Shown here: positions 1 to 9,152 of the stretch, one piece after another
Layout: each line of letters starts with the position of its first letter
How positions within the stretch are numbered: the stretch's first letter is position 1
From: Paracoccus jeotgali
Lineage (GTDB): Bacteria > Pseudomonadota > Alphaproteobacteria > Rhodobacterales > Rhodobacteraceae
Direction of reading: 5' to 3'
Length of the DNA stretch: 64,000 nucleotides
Assembly: GCF_002865605.1 (NCBI RefSeq)
Contig: NZ_CP025583.1
Span: 1,964,501 to 2,028,500, forward strand
Notes under the pieces: model-generated
What the model was told of the DNA's origin: nothing
What the model saw: only the letters and a program-made list of their open reading frames with translations
The model's database searches: none
Program-made: the position numbers and the translations under genes

Positions 1-159
1 ATCCTCTTGCGAGAGCGCCGCTTCCAGCCGGTCGGTCGCCGCCCGCAGATCGAGTGCAGCCTGCGCCGCATCCTCGCCCGCCACCTGCGCCGACAGCGTC
101 GCGGGCAGGCCGGCAAGTGCCAGAACGCCGGACAGGATCAGGGAACGCGCCAGCCTCAT
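1..159 (-). CDS. EnvC-like murein hydrolase activator, N-terminal fragment
   Basis: Only the first 53 codons lie in the window, reading leftward off the edge. They encode a signal peptide ([20 protein letters not shown], then TLSAQ) followed by a hydrophilic, probably helical stretch rich in Ala, Glu, Arg and Leu. The ATG overlaps the gpmI stop by three bases, so the two genes are probably co-translated. In alphaproteobacteria the gene after gpmI is commonly an EnvC/M23-family activator of cell-division amidases, whose mature part begins with a coiled coil. That identity is inferred from position and the N-terminal character only, because the M23 domain would lie outside the window. Confidence 0.6.
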   Translation of the reverse strand, partial: MRLARSLILSGVLALAGLPATLSAQVAGEDAAQAALDLRAATDRLEAALSQED

Positions 160-1682
160 GCGCGCTCGATCAGGCTGCGGCCGGTCATCTCGGGCGGCAG
201 GTCGAGGCCCATCAGTTCCAGCACCGTCGGCGCCACATCGGCCAGCCGCCCGCCATCGCGCAGCCCCTTGATCGCGCCGCCGCCGGTCACGATCACCGGC
301 ACCGGATTGGTGGTGTGGGCGGTGTGCGGGCCGCCGGTCTGGGGGTCGATCATGGTCTCGCAATTGCCGTGATCGGCGACGATCACCGCCGCGCCGCCGG
401 CCTCGTCCAGCGCCTGCAATGCGCGGCCCAGATTGCGGTCCACTGCCTCGCAGGCGCGGATCGCGGCGGGCAGGCTGCCGGTATGGCCGACCATGTCGGG
501 ATTGGCGAAGTTCACCACGATCAGGTCATAGCCCTCGCGGATCGCCTTGACGAACCAGTCGCCGACCTCGTCGGCGGCCATTTCGGGCTGCAGATCATAG
601 GTCGCGACCTTGGGGCTGGCCGGCATGTGGCGATCCTCGCCCGGTTCCGGCGCCTCTTTCCCGCCATTGAGGAAAAAGGTCACATGCGGATATTTCTCGG
701 TCTCGGCCAGCCGGAACTGGCGCAGCCCCTTGCGACCGACCCATTCGCCCAGCGTGTTGACGATCTGGCGCTTGGGATAGGCGGCGGCCATGTATTCATT
801 GTGCCGCTGCGAATAATCGACCATCCCCAGCAGCGCCGCCCATTTCGGCCGCGGCCCGGCGTCGAAATCCGAAAAGCCGGGCTGGCCGATGGCGGCCAGG
901 ATCTCGCGTGCGCGGTCGGCGCGAAAGTTCAGGCAAAAGAACCCGTCGCCGTCCTGCGCGCCGCCAAAGCCGCCCAGAACGGTCGGCTGGATGAACTCGT
1001 CGGTTTCGCCGCGCTGATAGGCGGCCTCGACCGCGTGGGGCGCGTCGGGGGCAGACAGGCCCTTGCCGCCGATCATCGCCTGATAGGCGCGCGCCACCCG
1101 GTCCCAGCGATTGTCGCGGTCCATGGCGAAATAGCGCCCGATCACGGTGCCGATCCGCGCGCCTTCGGGCAGGCTGCCCTGCAATTCGGTGATGAAGCCC
1201 ATGGCCGATTTCGGCGGCACGTCGCGGCCGTCGGTGATGGCGTGGATCACCACCGGCACGCCCTTGTCGGCTACGGCGCGGGCGGTGGCGACGACGTGGT
1301 GGATATGGCCGTGAACGCCACCATCCGAGACCACGCCCATCAGATGCGCGGTCCCGCCGCTGCGCTGCAGCTTGGCGACGAACTCGCCCAGCCCGGTGTT
1401 CTGGTAGAAGCTGCCGTCTTCAATCGCGAGGTCGATCTGCCCCAGATCCATCGCCACCACCCGGCCCGCGCCGATATTGGTGTGGCCGACCTCGGAATTG
1501 CCCATCTGCCCGCGCGGCAGCCCGACATCGGGACCATAGGTGATCAGGGTCGAGCGCGGACATTCCGCGTTCAGCCGGTCCCAGGTCGGGGTCCGGGCGC
1601 AATCGGGCGCGCTCTGCTCGGGCCGATCCGAGATGCCCCAGCCGTCGAGGATGCACAGCACGACGGGCTTCTTGCCGCTCAC
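156..1682 (-). CDS. gpmI: 2,3-bisphosphoglycerate-independent phosphoglycerate mutase
   Basis: This 508-residue protein interconverts 3- and 2-phosphoglycerate in cytosolic glycolysis and gluconeogenesis, using two Mn ions and a phosphoserine intermediate. It has the alkaline-phosphatase-superfamily start [10 protein letters not shown]. The active serine lies in [17 protein letters not shown] (about residue 63), the metal/substrate loop is SDGGVHGH, and late metal ligands are in ADHGNCETM and [10 protein letters not shown]. Length matches the usual 505-515 residues. The gene follows argC with a four-base overlap and precedes the envC-like gene with a three-base overlap, so the three are probably one transcript. 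Confidence 0.96.
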   Translation of the reverse strand: MSGKKPVVLCILDGWGISDRPEQSAPDCARTPTWDRLNAECPRSTLITYGPDVGLPRGQMGNSEVGHTNIGAGRVVAMDLGQIDLAIEDGSFYQNTGLGEFVAKLQRSGGTAHLMGVVSDGGVHGHIHHVVATARAVADKGVPVVIHAITDGRDVPPKSAMGFITELQGSLPEGARIGTVIGRYFAMDRDNRWDRVARAYQAMIGGKGLSAPDAPHAVEAAYQRGETDEFIQPTVLGGFGGAQDGDGFFCLNFRADRAREILAAIGQPGFSDFDAGPRPKWAALLGMVDYSQRHNEYMAAAYPKRQIVNTLGEWVGRKGLRQFRLAETEKYPHVTFFLNGGKEAPEPGEDRHMPASPKVATYDLQPEMAADEVGDWFVKAIREGYDLIVVNFANPDMVGHTGSLPAAIRACEAVDRNLGRALQALDEAGGAAVIVADHGNCETMIDPQTGGPHTAHTTNPVPVIVTGGGAIKGLRDGGRLADVAPTVLELMGLDLPPEMTGRSLIERA

Positions 1683-2596
1683 AGCCCGGCCCCCTCGTCG
1701 ATTCCCAGCATGATGTTGAGGTTCTGCACCGCCGCGCCCGAGGCGCCCTTGCCCAGATTGTCCAGCACCGCGACGACCACCGCGCAGTCCGAGGTGTCGT
1801 CGCCATGCACCGAGATTTCCAGCATGTTGGTGCCGTTCAGCGCGGTCGGGTCGATGCGGGCACCGACCTCTTCGGCCTCGCGGATGCGGACGAACTCGGC
1901 GCCGGTGTAATGCCGCGACAGCGCCGCATGCAGCGAGGACAGCGACAGCGCGCTGTCCAGATGCAGCGGCAGCGACACCGCCATGCCTTGCGCGAAGTTC
2001 CCGACCGAGGGCGCAAAGATCGGTTGCACCGACAGGCCCGACAGGGCCATGATCTCGGGGATGTGCTTGTGGTGCTGGGCCATCGCATACAGGAAATGCG
2101 GCGGCGCGGTGCCGGCCTGGTATTCCGCGATCAGCGCATTGCCGCCGCCGGTATAGCCGGACACGGCGTTGATCGCCAGCGGCCGGTCATGGGCCAGCAG
2201 CCCCGCCGCCACCAGCGGCCGGATCATCGCGATGGCGCCGGTCGAATAGCAGCCCGGATTGGCCACACGCCGGGCCGAAGCGATGCGCGCCCGCGCGTCG
2301 CGGTCCAGTTCGGCAAAGCCGTAAACCCAGTCCGAATCCACCCGATGCGCGGTCGAGGCGTCGATCAGCCGCACCGGCAGATCGGCCGACAGCGCGACCG
2401 CCTCTCGGGCGGCATCGTCGGGCAGGCACAGGATCGCGATATCGGCCTGCGCAAAGCAGTCGCGGCGGGCGTCGGCATCCTTTCGCAGGTCATGGGGGAT
2501 CCGGACCAGCTCGATATCGTCGCGCCCGGCCAGCCGGTCGCGGATCTGAAGCCCGGTGGTCCCGGCCTCGCCGTCGATAAAGACCTTGTGCGTCAT
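1679..2596 (-). CDS. argC: N-acetyl-gamma-glutamyl-phosphate reductase (short, type 2)
   Basis: ArgC reduces N-acetylglutamyl-phosphate to the semialdehyde in arginine biosynthesis, using NADPH. The 305-residue product opens with the nucleotide-binding loop [15 protein letters not shown], which is typical of the shorter type 2 enzymes. The catalytic cysteine sits in [10 protein letters not shown] (about residue 116) and a substrate-binding stretch is [14 protein letters not shown] start at the ATG at 2596 because an AGGGGGG ribosome-binding site lies just upstream. The open frame continues far upstream without coding character. The gene overlaps gpmI by four bases. Confidence 0.95.
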   Translation of the reverse strand: MTHKVFIDGEAGTTGLQIRDRLAGRDDIELVRIPHDLRKDADARRDCFAQADIAILCLPDDAAREAVALSADLPVRLIDASTAHRVDSDWVYGFAELDRDARARIASARRVANPGCYSTGAIAMIRPLVAAGLLAHDRPLAINAVSGYTGGGNALIAEYQAGTAPPHFLYAMAQHHKHIPEIMALSGLSVQPIFAPSVGNFAQGMAVSLPLHLDSALSLSSLHAALSRHYTGAEFVRIREAEEVGARIDPTALNGTNMLEISVHGDDTSDCAVVVAVLDNLGKGASGAAVQNLNIMLGIDEGAGL

Positions 2597-2737
2597 CGCA
2601 CCCCCCTTTCGTCTGCGCCCCTGACATAACGATCCGCCGCCCCGGGGGCAATGCGCGCGACCGCTGCCGGCGGGATACGCGGGCAGATTGTCGCGGACAG
2701 TTGAAACGCCCCCGCAGGATCGCGTATCACCGCTGGC

Positions 2738-3457
2738 ATGACCGATCTTTACGCCCATTCCGCCGTTGCGCCGCGCAGCCTGACCGGGCAGCCTTCGCGC
2801 CTGTATCACACGCCCCTGTCGCCCTTTTCGCGCAAGGTCCGGCTGGTGCTGGCCGAAAAGCGGATCGAGGTCGAACTGGCCGAGGAACGCTATTGGGAGC
2901 AGGGGCCAGAGCTGTTCCGCCGCAACCCCGCCGGCAAGATCCCGGTGCTGCGCCATGACGGGATGCTGTTGGCCGAAAGCCAGGCGATCTGCGAATATCT
3001 GGACGAGACCGTGCCCACCCCGCCGCTGATGCCCGCCGATGCCGCTGGCCGCTACGAGGTGCGCCGGCTTTGCGCGTGGTTCGACGACAAGTTCAACGCC
3101 GAGGCGACGCGCCCGGTCCTGAACGAGCGGGTGTGGAAAAAGGTGCAAAAGACCGGCTACCCGGATTCGCGCATGGTCAAGGCGGGGCTGGCGGCGATCA
3201 AGGCGCATATCGACTATATGCACCGCCTGCTCGAGGAACGGCGCTGGCTGGCGGGGCGCACGCTGACCATCGCCGATTTCGCGGCGGCGGCGCATTTTTC
3301 CTGCCTCGATTACATCTCGGACATCGACTGGGACCGCTCGGATCTGGTGCGGCAATGGTATGCGACGATCAAGTCGCGCCCGGCCTTCCGCAGCGTGCTG
3401 GCGGATCAGGTGCCGGGCCTGCACCCGGCCCCGCATTACGCGCAACTCGATTTCTGA
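2738..3457 (+). CDS. fzlA: Glutathione-S-transferase-fold protein, probable FtsZ-binding FzlA
   Basis: This 239-residue protein has an N-terminal thioredoxin-like domain ([20 protein letters not shown], then NPAGKIPVL and [11 protein letters not shown]) and a helical C-terminal GST domain ([20 protein letters not shown]). It ends in [13 protein letters not shown]-terminal tail of this HY-x-x-LDF form is what I remember of FzlA, the alphaproteobacterial GST homologue that binds FtsZ and governs constriction rate rather than detoxifying. The first 20 or so residues precede the fold and may be an overlong start, since no clear ribosome-binding site is visible. An ordinary GST is the alternative. 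The gene is divergent from argC and convergent with aroC. Confidence 0.7.
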   Translation: MTDLYAHSAVAPRSLTGQPSRLYHTPLSPFSRKVRLVLAEKRIEVELAEERYWEQGPELFRRNPAGKIPVLRHDGMLLAESQAICEYLDETVPTPPLMPADAAGRYEVRRLCAWFDDKFNAEATRPVLNERVWKKVQKTGYPDSRMVKAGLAAIKAHIDYMHRLLEERRWLAGRTLTIADFAAAAHFSCLDYISDIDWDRSDLVRQWYATIKSRPAFRSVLADQVPGLHPAPHYAQLDF

Positions 3458-3468
3458 CGGCGCCGGGC

Positions 3469-4575
3469 CTATCCCCCGATCCGCCCCCGCACCCCGCCGG
3501 TCTGCGCGCGGTCCAGCAGCAGGTGATCCAGCACCACGCAGGCGGCCATGGCCTCGGCCACCGGCACCGCGCGGATGCCGACGCAGGGATCGTGGCGGCC
3601 CTTGGTGATCAGCTCGATCTCTTGCCCCGCCGCGTCGATGGTGCGCCGTGGGGTCAGGATCGACGAGGTCGGCTTGACCGCGAACCGCACGGTGATGTCC
3701 TGCCCGGTCGAGATGCCGCCCAGAATCCCGCCGGCATGGTTCGATAGATATTCCGGCTGACCGTCCGGCCCCATGCGGATTTCATCGGCGTTCTCGACCC
3801 CGGTCAGGGCGGCCGCCGCCATCCCCTCACCGATTTCGACGCCCTTGACGGCGTTGATCGACATCATCGCGGCCGCCAGATCGGTGTCGAGCTTGCCATA
3901 GACCGGCGCGCCCAGACCGGGCGGGCAGCCGCGGATCAGCACCTCGACCGCCGCGCCGACGCTGTTCTGCGCCTTGCGGATGGCGGACAGATACGCCTCC
4001 CACTCTGCCACGGCGCTGGGGTCGGGCAGAAAGAACGGGTTGTCGCGGATCGCGTCGGCATCGAAGGCATCGCGGTTCAGATGCAGCGCGCCCATCTGGA
4101 CCATATAGCCCAGCACCGTCAGCCCCGGCACCAGGTCGCGCAGCACCGCCTGCGCCACCGCACCGGCCGCGACCCGCGCGGCGGTTTCCCGCGCGCTCGA
4201 CCGCCCGCCGCCGCGATAATCGCGCAGCCCGTATTTCTGGTGATAGGCGATGTCGGCGTGGCCGGGGCGGAAGGCGCGGGCGATGTCGCCATAATCGCGC
4301 GAGCGTTGGTCGGTGTTCTCGATGATCAGCATGATCGGCGTGCCCGTGGTCTGCCCCTCGAACACACCCGAAAGAATCCGCACCCGGTCGGCCTCTTGCC
4401 GTTGCGTCGTATGCTTGGAACTGCCGGGGCGGCGGCGGTCCATGAAGGGCTGGATCCAGCCCTCGTCCAGCGCAACGCCCGGCGGGCAGCCATCGACCAC
4501 CGCGCCCAAAGCCGGGCCGTGGCTCTCGCCCCAGGTGGTGACGCGGAACACATGGCCAAAGCTGTTCAGGCTCAT
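3469..4575 (-). CDS. aroC: Chorismate synthase
   Basis: AroC converts EPSP to chorismate with reduced FMN, the last step of the shikimate pathway. The 368-residue protein shows the family signatures [15 protein letters not shown] at the N-terminus, then [39 protein letters not shown] and, late, [10 protein letters not shown]. The start at 4575 is set by an AGGGGAG ribosome-binding site about six bases upstream. The open frame runs on for another 50 codons without a plausible start. It is divergent from the TPP riboswitch and thi operon and convergent with the fzlA-like gene, with only 11 bases between stops. Confidence 0.97.
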   Translation of the reverse strand: MSLNSFGHVFRVTTWGESHGPALGAVVDGCPPGVALDEGWIQPFMDRRRPGSSKHTTQRQEADRVRILSGVFEGQTTGTPIMLIIENTDQRSRDYGDIARAFRPGHADIAYHQKYGLRDYRGGGRSSARETAARVAAGAVAQAVLRDLVPGLTVLGYMVQMGALHLNRDAFDADAIRDNPFFLPDPSAVAEWEAYLSAIRKAQNSVGAAVEVLIRGCPPGLGAPVYGKLDTDLAAAMMSINAVKGVEIGEGMAAAALTGVENADEIRMGPDGQPEYLSNHAGGILGGISTGQDITVRFAVKPTSSILTPRRTIDAAGQEIELITKGRHDPCVGIRAVPVAEAMAACVVLDHLLLDRAQTGGVRGRIGG

Positions 4576-4679
4576 CTCGATCTCCCCTTTGCGGGCGTGG
4601 TTAGCGGGCATCCGCCGGACCGGCAAGCGGCAAGCCGGTCGCGGTGCAGAAACGCCCTTGCACCCGCGCCCGCCATGAC

Positions 4680-4775
4680 CGATGCTGTCCCCGCCTCGGG
4701 GAGCCATCTGGCTGAGACGCATCATGCGGACCCGTCGAACCTGATCCGGTCAATACCGGCGGAGGGAAGGTATCG
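4680..4775 (+). promoter_or_regulatory. TPP riboswitch (THI element) in the thiBPQ leader
   Basis: The conserved THI-box words appear in order: CTCGGGGAGCC, CTGAGA, GAACCTGATC, CAATACCGGCG, GGAGGGA. The closing P1 helix can be drawn between CGATGC at 4680-4685 and GTATCG at 4770-4775. The thiB start lies 38 bases further on. A possible expression platform is CCTTC at 4780-4784 pairing with GAAGG at 4801-4805 inside the thiB ribosome-binding site, which would point to translational control. That last part is inference from pairing by eye. Confidence 0.95.
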
Positions 4776-4813
4776 CTGACCTTCTTTTCGGTAACAGAAT
4801 GAAGGAGGAAGCG

Positions 4814-5791
4814 ATGCGCACCACCGTCCTGGCCCTGCTGGCCACGACCGCCCCGGCCCTTGCCGCCGGCCCCGAATTCACCGTCTACGCGCCCGACTAT
4901 TTCGCCTCGGAATGGGGCCCCGGCCCCAAGATCGAGGCCGGGTTCGAGGCGATCTGCGGCTGCGATTTGCGCTTTGTCACCGGCGACGTCCTGCCGCGCA
5001 TCCTGCTGGAAGGCGACCGGACCGAGGCCGATGTCGTCATCGGTCTGAACAGCGACACCACCATGCGCGCCCGCGCCTCGGGGCTGTTCGCGCCGCATGG
5101 GCAGGACGTGTCCGGGCTGACCATGCCGGTCGAATGGACCGACGACACCTTCCTGCCCTTCAACTGGTCGGAATTCGCCTTTGTCTATGACGACACCCGG
5201 CTGGAAAACCCGCCCAACAGCTTTCAGGAACTGCTGGACGCGCCCGACGACCTCAAGCTGGTGATCCAGGACCCGCGCAGTGCGATCTCCGGTCTGGGGC
5301 TGCTGCTCTGGGTCAAGTCGGTCTTTGGCGAGGACAGCAAGCAGGCGTGGGAAAAGCTGCGGCCCAAGGTACTGACGGTCACGCCCGGCTGGTCCGAGGC
5401 CTACGGTCTGTTCACCGATGGCGAGGCGGACATGGTCCTCAGCTATACCTCGTCGCCCGCCTATCACATCGCGGCCGAGGATGACGCGACCAAACATGCC
5501 GCGATCTTCCCCGAGGGCCATTACCTGATGGTCGAGATGGCCGCGCAGTTGAAGGACAGCGATCAGCCGGAACTGGCGCAGGCGTTCATGGACTATATCC
5601 TGTCGCATGATTTCCAGTCGATGATCGCCGAGGCGAACTGGTCCTATCCGGCCAAGCTGCCGGCCGAGGAACTGCCAGAGGCCTTCGCCGTCCTGCCGCG
5701 CCCGGACAAGACCATCTTCCTGCCCGAAGATCAGGCCGAGGTCCTGCGCAAACCGGCGCTTGAAGAATGGCTGCAGGTCTTCGCCCGCTAG
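4814..5791 (+). CDS. thiB: Thiamine/TPP ABC transporter, periplasmic binding protein
   Basis: ThiB captures thiamine and its phosphates in the periplasm and delivers them to ThiPQ. The 325-residue precursor starts with a cleavable signal peptide (MRTTVLALLATTAPALAAG) and then the family strand EFTVYAPDYFASEWGPGP. Downstream are SELP-like core segments including GLNSDTTMRARASGLF and SYTSSPAYH. I use the ATG at 4814, not the one at 4799, because AAGGAGG lies between them and is correctly spaced. The gene follows the TPP riboswitch and overlaps thiP by 25 bases, so expression is expected to fall when TPP is plentiful. Confidence 0.93.
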   Translation: MRTTVLALLATTAPALAAGPEFTVYAPDYFASEWGPGPKIEAGFEAICGCDLRFVTGDVLPRILLEGDRTEADVVIGLNSDTTMRARASGLFAPHGQDVSGLTMPVEWTDDTFLPFNWSEFAFVYDDTRLENPPNSFQELLDAPDDLKLVIQDPRSAISGLGLLLWVKSVFGEDSKQAWEKLRPKVLTVTPGWSEAYGLFTDGEADMVLSYTSSPAYHIAAEDDATKHAAIFPEGHYLMVEMAAQLKDSDQPELAQAFMDYILSHDFQSMIAEANWSYPAKLPAEELPEAFAVLPRPDKTIFLPEDQAEVLRKPALEEWLQVFAR

Positions 5792-7329
5792 GGATCGGCC
5801 GCCGATGGTCGCCCGGCGCATTCGTCGCCGCCGGGCTGCTGGCGCTGATCCTCGGCACACTGGGCACGGTCGCGATCCATGCCGGCGGGCTGACCGCGCT
5901 TGGCAGTTGGGACTGGCGCGCGGTGTGGTTCACGCTGTGGCAGGCGGCGCTGTCGGCCACGCTGTCGGCGGCGCTGGCGATCCCGGTCGCGCGCGCGCTG
6001 GCGCGGCGGCGGTTCGTCGGGCGCCGGCTGCTGATCACGCTGCTGGGCGCGCCCTTCATCCTGCCGGTGATTGTGGCGGTGACGGGTCTGATCTCGGTCT
6101 TCGGGCGCAGCGGGCTGGTCAATGGGCTGCTGGTGCCCTTGGGCTTCGGGCCGGTATCGGTCTATGGCTGGCACGGCGTCATTCTGGCGCATGTCTTCTT
6201 CAACCTGCCGCTTTGCGTGCGGATGATCCTGCATGGCTGGCAGGCGATCCCGGCCGAGCGGTTCCGCCTCGCGCAATCGCTCGACTTCGCGCCCGCCGAC
6301 ATTGCGCGCCATCTGGAACGCCCGATGCTGCGCGAGGTTCTGCCGGGCGCCTGGCTGGCGGTGTTCCTGGTCTGCCTGACCAGCTTTGCGGTGGCGCTGG
6401 CCCTGGGCGGCGGGCCGCGGGCGACGACGGTGGAACTGGCGATCTATCAGGCGTTCCGGTTCGATTTCGACATGGGCCGGGCGGCGACGCTGGGGCTGGT
6501 GCAGGTGGGCTTGTGCGTGCTGGCGCTGCTGCTGGCGGCGGGGGTGGCGGCGCCTGCGGGCTTTGGCGCGGGTCTGGACCGCGCGGCCCCGGCGCTGGCG
6601 CCACCGGGCTGGCGGCGCGGCGCCGATCTGGCGGTGATCGCGCTGGCTGCGGCCTTCCTGCTGGTGCCGATTCTGTCGGTGACGCTGGCCGGCGCGCCGC
6701 GCATAGCCGAGCTGCCGCCCTCGGTGTGGGAGGCTGCGGGCCGGTCGATCGTGATGGCGCTGATCTCGGCCGTGCTGGCGCTTGCCGTGTCGTTGATGCT
6801 GGCGCTGTCGGTGGCCGCTGGCCAGCGATGGACCGAGGCGGCGGGGATGCTGCCGCTGGTCGCCTCGCCGCTGGTGCTGGGGACGGGGCTGTTCCTGCTG
6901 CTGCGCGGCTTAGCCTCGGCCACGCAACTCGCGCTGCCGGTGACGGTGGCGATCAACGCGGTCATGGCCCTGCCCTTCGCGCTGCGCATCCTGATCCCGG
7001 CCGCCCGCGCCCTGCGGCACGATTACGGGCGGTTGGCGGATTCGCTGGGCATGACCGGCGCGGCGCGGTTGCGGCTGCTGATCCTGCCGCGCCTGTCGCG
7101 GCCCCTGGGCTTTGCCGGCGGGCTGTCGGCGGCGCTGGCGATGGGCGATCTGGGGGTCATCACCCTGTTCGCCGACAGCCGCAGCCCGACCCTGCCGCTG
7201 ATGCTGTACCAGTTGATGAACAGCTATCGCATGGCCGATGCGGCCGCCTGTTCGGTGCTGCTGATGGCGATCAGCTTTGCCCTGTTCTGGGCTTTCGACA
7301 GAGGAGGACGGCTGAATGCTGCAGCTTGA
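5767..7329 (+). CDS. thiP: Thiamine/TPP ABC transporter, permease
   Basis: This 520-residue inner-membrane protein is a fused double permease. Two copies of the binding-protein-dependent transport domain are joined by a loop near residue 280, with about twelve hydrophobic segments in all. EAA-type loops, which contact the ATPase, occur around the segments ending in FRLAQSLDFAPADIARHL and YGRLADSLGMTGAARL. Its first 25 bases lie inside thiB, and it overlaps thiQ by 14 bases, so translation of the three is probably coupled. The length agrees with ThiP of other proteobacteria. Confidence 0.93.
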   Translation: MAAGLRPLGIGRRWSPGAFVAAGLLALILGTLGTVAIHAGGLTALGSWDWRAVWFTLWQAALSATLSAALAIPVARALARRRFVGRRLLITLLGAPFILPVIVAVTGLISVFGRSGLVNGLLVPLGFGPVSVYGWHGVILAHVFFNLPLCVRMILHGWQAIPAERFRLAQSLDFAPADIARHLERPMLREVLPGAWLAVFLVCLTSFAVALALGGGPRATTVELAIYQAFRFDFDMGRAATLGLVQVGLCVLALLLAAGVAAPAGFGAGLDRAAPALAPPGWRRGADLAVIALAAAFLLVPILSVTLAGAPRIAELPPSVWEAAGRSIVMALISAVLALAVSLMLALSVAAGQRWTEAAGMLPLVASPLVLGTGLFLLLRGLASATQLALPVTVAINAVMALPFALRILIPAARALRHDYGRLADSLGMTGAARLRLLILPRLSRPLGFAGGLSAALAMGDLGVITLFADSRSPTLPLMLYQLMNSYRMADAAACSVLLMAISFALFWAFDRGGRLNAAA

Positions 7330-8026
7330 GCGGGCCGAAAGCGATCTGGGCGGCTTCCGCCTGCGCGCCGATTTCAGCATCGAGCCGGGCGCGCGGGTCG
7401 CCGTGATCGGGCCGTCCGGGTCCGGGAAATCGACGCTGCTGGGCATGATCGCGGGCTTTGTGCCGCTGTCGGCGGGCCGCATCCTGTGGCGCGGGGCCGA
7501 TCTGTCCCAGCTCGCGCCCGGCGCGCGGCCGGTGTCGATCCTGTTTCAGGACCAGAACCTGTTTCCGCATCTGAGCGTCGGTCAGAATGTGGGTCTGGGC
7601 CTGCGCCCGGACCTGCGGCTGAATGCTGGCCAGAAGCGCGCGGTGACGCAGGCGTTGCATCAGGTCGGGCTGGACGGTCTGGCCGACCGCCGGCCCGCGC
7701 AACTGTCGGGCGGGCAGCAAAGCCGCGTGGCGCTGGCCCGCGTCGCGCTGCGCGAACAGCCGATCCTGCTGCTGGACGAGGCGTTTTCCGCCCTCGGCCC
7801 GGCGCTGAAGGATGAGATGCTGTCCCTGTTGATGGGTATCGCCGATCGCAGCGGCCTGACCGTGCTGATGGTGACGCATGACCCGCAGGATGCCCGCGCC
7901 TTTGCCGCGCAGACCGTCGCGGTGATCGACGGGCAGGTCAGCCCGCCCCAGGCCACGGCGGCGCTGCTGGACAGCCCGCCGCCCGCCCTTGCCGAGTATC
8001 TGGGCGCAGGCCCGGTGCGCCGCTAG
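7316..8026 (+). CDS. thiQ: Thiamine/TPP ABC transporter, ATP-binding protein
   Basis: ThiQ powers thiamine import. The 236-residue protein has Walker A GPSGSGKST at about residues 32-40, a Q-loop in LFQDQNLFPHLSV, the signature LSGGQQSRVALAR, Walker B ILLLDEAF and the switch histidine in MVTHDPQDA. In the D-loop region, the common SALDP is replaced by SALGP. The start at 7316 follows GAGGACGG and lies within the end of thiP. Its stop codon shares a CTAG palindrome with the stop of the convergent DUF2794 gene, so there is no room for a terminator between them. Confidence 0.94.
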   Translation: MLQLERAESDLGGFRLRADFSIEPGARVAVIGPSGSGKSTLLGMIAGFVPLSAGRILWRGADLSQLAPGARPVSILFQDQNLFPHLSVGQNVGLGLRPDLRLNAGQKRAVTQALHQVGLDGLADRRPAQLSGGQQSRVALARVALREQPILLLDEAFSALGPALKDEMLSLLMGIADRSGLTVLMVTHDPQDARAFAAQTVAVIDGQVSPPQATAALLDSPPPALAEYLGAGPVRR

Positions 8027-8364
8027 TTGCGGTTCAGCGCGCGCAGCAGCTTGCCGTCGAAGACCCGCAGCACCTGCCCCAGATCGTGACCGCGCCGCAG
8101 GATGCGCCCGTCCATGGCGATCACCGCATAGGCCCCCTGCGCATTCCGCAGCCGCGGCCGTTTCTCGACCCGGTAGATCGGCGTCTCTGCCGCGTGGCGA
8201 AAGATCGAGAAGATCGCGACGTCGGACAGGAACGCCATCGCGTAATCGCGCCACTCTCCGGCGGCGACCATGCGGCCATAGACGGACAGGATCTGCCCCA
8301 GCTCGACCCGGTCGAAGGCGATCCGGTCGGGCTGCGGGGCAAAGGGGCGGGCGGGCGCGGTCAT
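8023..8364 (-). CDS. DUF2794 domain protein
   Basis: This 113-residue soluble protein has no signal peptide or membrane span. The sequence VELGQILSVYGRMVAAGEWRDY, followed by FSIFRHAAETPIYRVEKRP and LRRGHDLGQVLRV, matches what I know of the DUF2794 family, which is widespread in alphaproteobacteria and has no assigned function. Conserved residues fall in the central Arg/Trp/Asp-rich part. It stands alone on the minus strand and its stop overlaps that of thiQ. No biochemical role can be read from the sequence. Confidence 0.85.
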   Translation of the reverse strand: MTAPARPFAPQPDRIAFDRVELGQILSVYGRMVAAGEWRDYAMAFLSDVAIFSIFRHAAETPIYRVEKRPRLRNAQGAYAVIAMDGRILRRGHDLGQVLRVFDGKLLRALNRN

Positions 8365-8445
8365 GGCCCGATGGTGGCATCCGCCACGCGCGCAGGCAAT
8401 CGCAAAAGCTCGCGCCGCAACCTTGGCGCAGCGGGCGCGGCCTGG

Positions 8446-8724
8446 TTAATAGCAGGCAACCTTGGTCACGCGGTTGGCCGCGTCATATTCGATGTTCAGC
8501 CGGTCGGGCCGGTAATCGTCGGTCACCGCCATGTCCGGCCCGATCTGGCGCGGCACCCGCGACAGCGACCGGAAATCCAGCGACCCCAACGGCTTGCCAA
8601 CCAGAGCTTGCAGGGCCGAGGCCCCGCAGGCATCCGAGGGCGGGGGCACGCCCGGGCCGGTCGCGGCCTCGGGCTCGACACAGGCGGTCAGCGACAGCAG
8701 CGCCAGCGCCAGACCCCGCCGCAT
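8446..8724 (-). CDS. Peptidase inhibitor I78 family lipoprotein
   Basis: This 92-residue precursor has a lipoprotein signal ending in the lipobox LTAC, so the mature part is probably lipid-anchored in the periplasm. The body has the I78 pattern: a cysteine in DACGASALQALVGKPLG, then RQIGPDMAVTDDYRPDRLNI and the terminal VTKVACY, with two cysteines placed to form a disulfide. I78 proteins resemble small serine-protease inhibitors of the potato-inhibitor type, though the natural targets are mostly unknown. The ATG at 8724 shares one base with the stop of the upstream gene (TGATG). A TTG nine bases earlier is less likely. Confidence 0.8.
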   Translation of the reverse strand: MRRGLALALLSLTACVEPEAATGPGVPPPSDACGASALQALVGKPLGSLDFRSLSRVPRQIGPDMAVTDDYRPDRLNIEYDAANRVTKVACY

Positions 8725-9065
8725 CACCCGCAATCCACGCCCGAGATCGCGCCGGTGCTGTCCAGCCGGAAGACGATGCGGTTCGGATCATATTCCTGCG
8801 GCTCGATCCCGCGATACTCGACCACGCGATAGGTCCGGCTGATGCCGAGCGTCGGGATGACGGTGCCGGGCTGGCCGATCCTGTTGGCATAGGTGCTGGC
8901 CTTGCACAGGTCGGGCTTGCGCTCGGTCAGCCCGCTATCGGCGGCGGTGGGCAGCGGCTCGATCCCGGCGGGCTGCACCGGTTCCTGCACCGGCGCGCCA
9001 GCCATGCAGCCGGAAAGTGCTGCGATGGCGACCAGCGGGGCGATCAGTCGAAGCGTCGTCGTCAT
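8724..9065 (-). CDS. Second I78-like lipoprotein, divergent tandem partner
   Basis: This 113-residue precursor starts MTTTLRLIAPLVAIAALSGC, a signal peptide with lipobox LSGC. The mature C-terminal half begins KPDLCKASTYANRIGQPG and ends NRIVFRLDSTGAISGVDCG. The paired cysteines and the RIVFRLD-x-x-G-x-I-x-x-V-x-C ending follow the I78 layout of its neighbour, but identity is low. The 40 or so residues between the lipid anchor and the domain are Pro/Ala-rich and probably a linker. It is translationally coupled to the downstream I78 gene. I chose 9065 over an upstream start because of the signal peptide. Confidence 0.68.
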   Translation of the reverse strand: MTTTLRLIAPLVAIAALSGCMAGAPVQEPVQPAGIEPLPTAADSGLTERKPDLCKASTYANRIGQPGTVIPTLGISRTYRVVEYRGIEPQEYDPNRIVFRLDSTGAISGVDCG

Positions 9066-9152
9066 GGGGTGTCTGTCCCTGATGGTTTTCTGATTCTGCT
9101 CGGGCACCCTGACGGGCGCTGCGTCAGCTATACTGCAAGCCCCCCGCCGGTG

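Noticed and set aside
54..1910. 618-codon plus-strand frame opposite gpmI and argC.
   Set aside because: Shadow frame: His/Arg/Ala-rich composition with no motif, while both minus-strand genes have clear catalytic signatures.
4799..4813. Earlier thiB start at 4799.
   Set aside because: The AAGGAGG ribosome-binding site lies after that ATG; the 4814 start gives a clean signal peptide.
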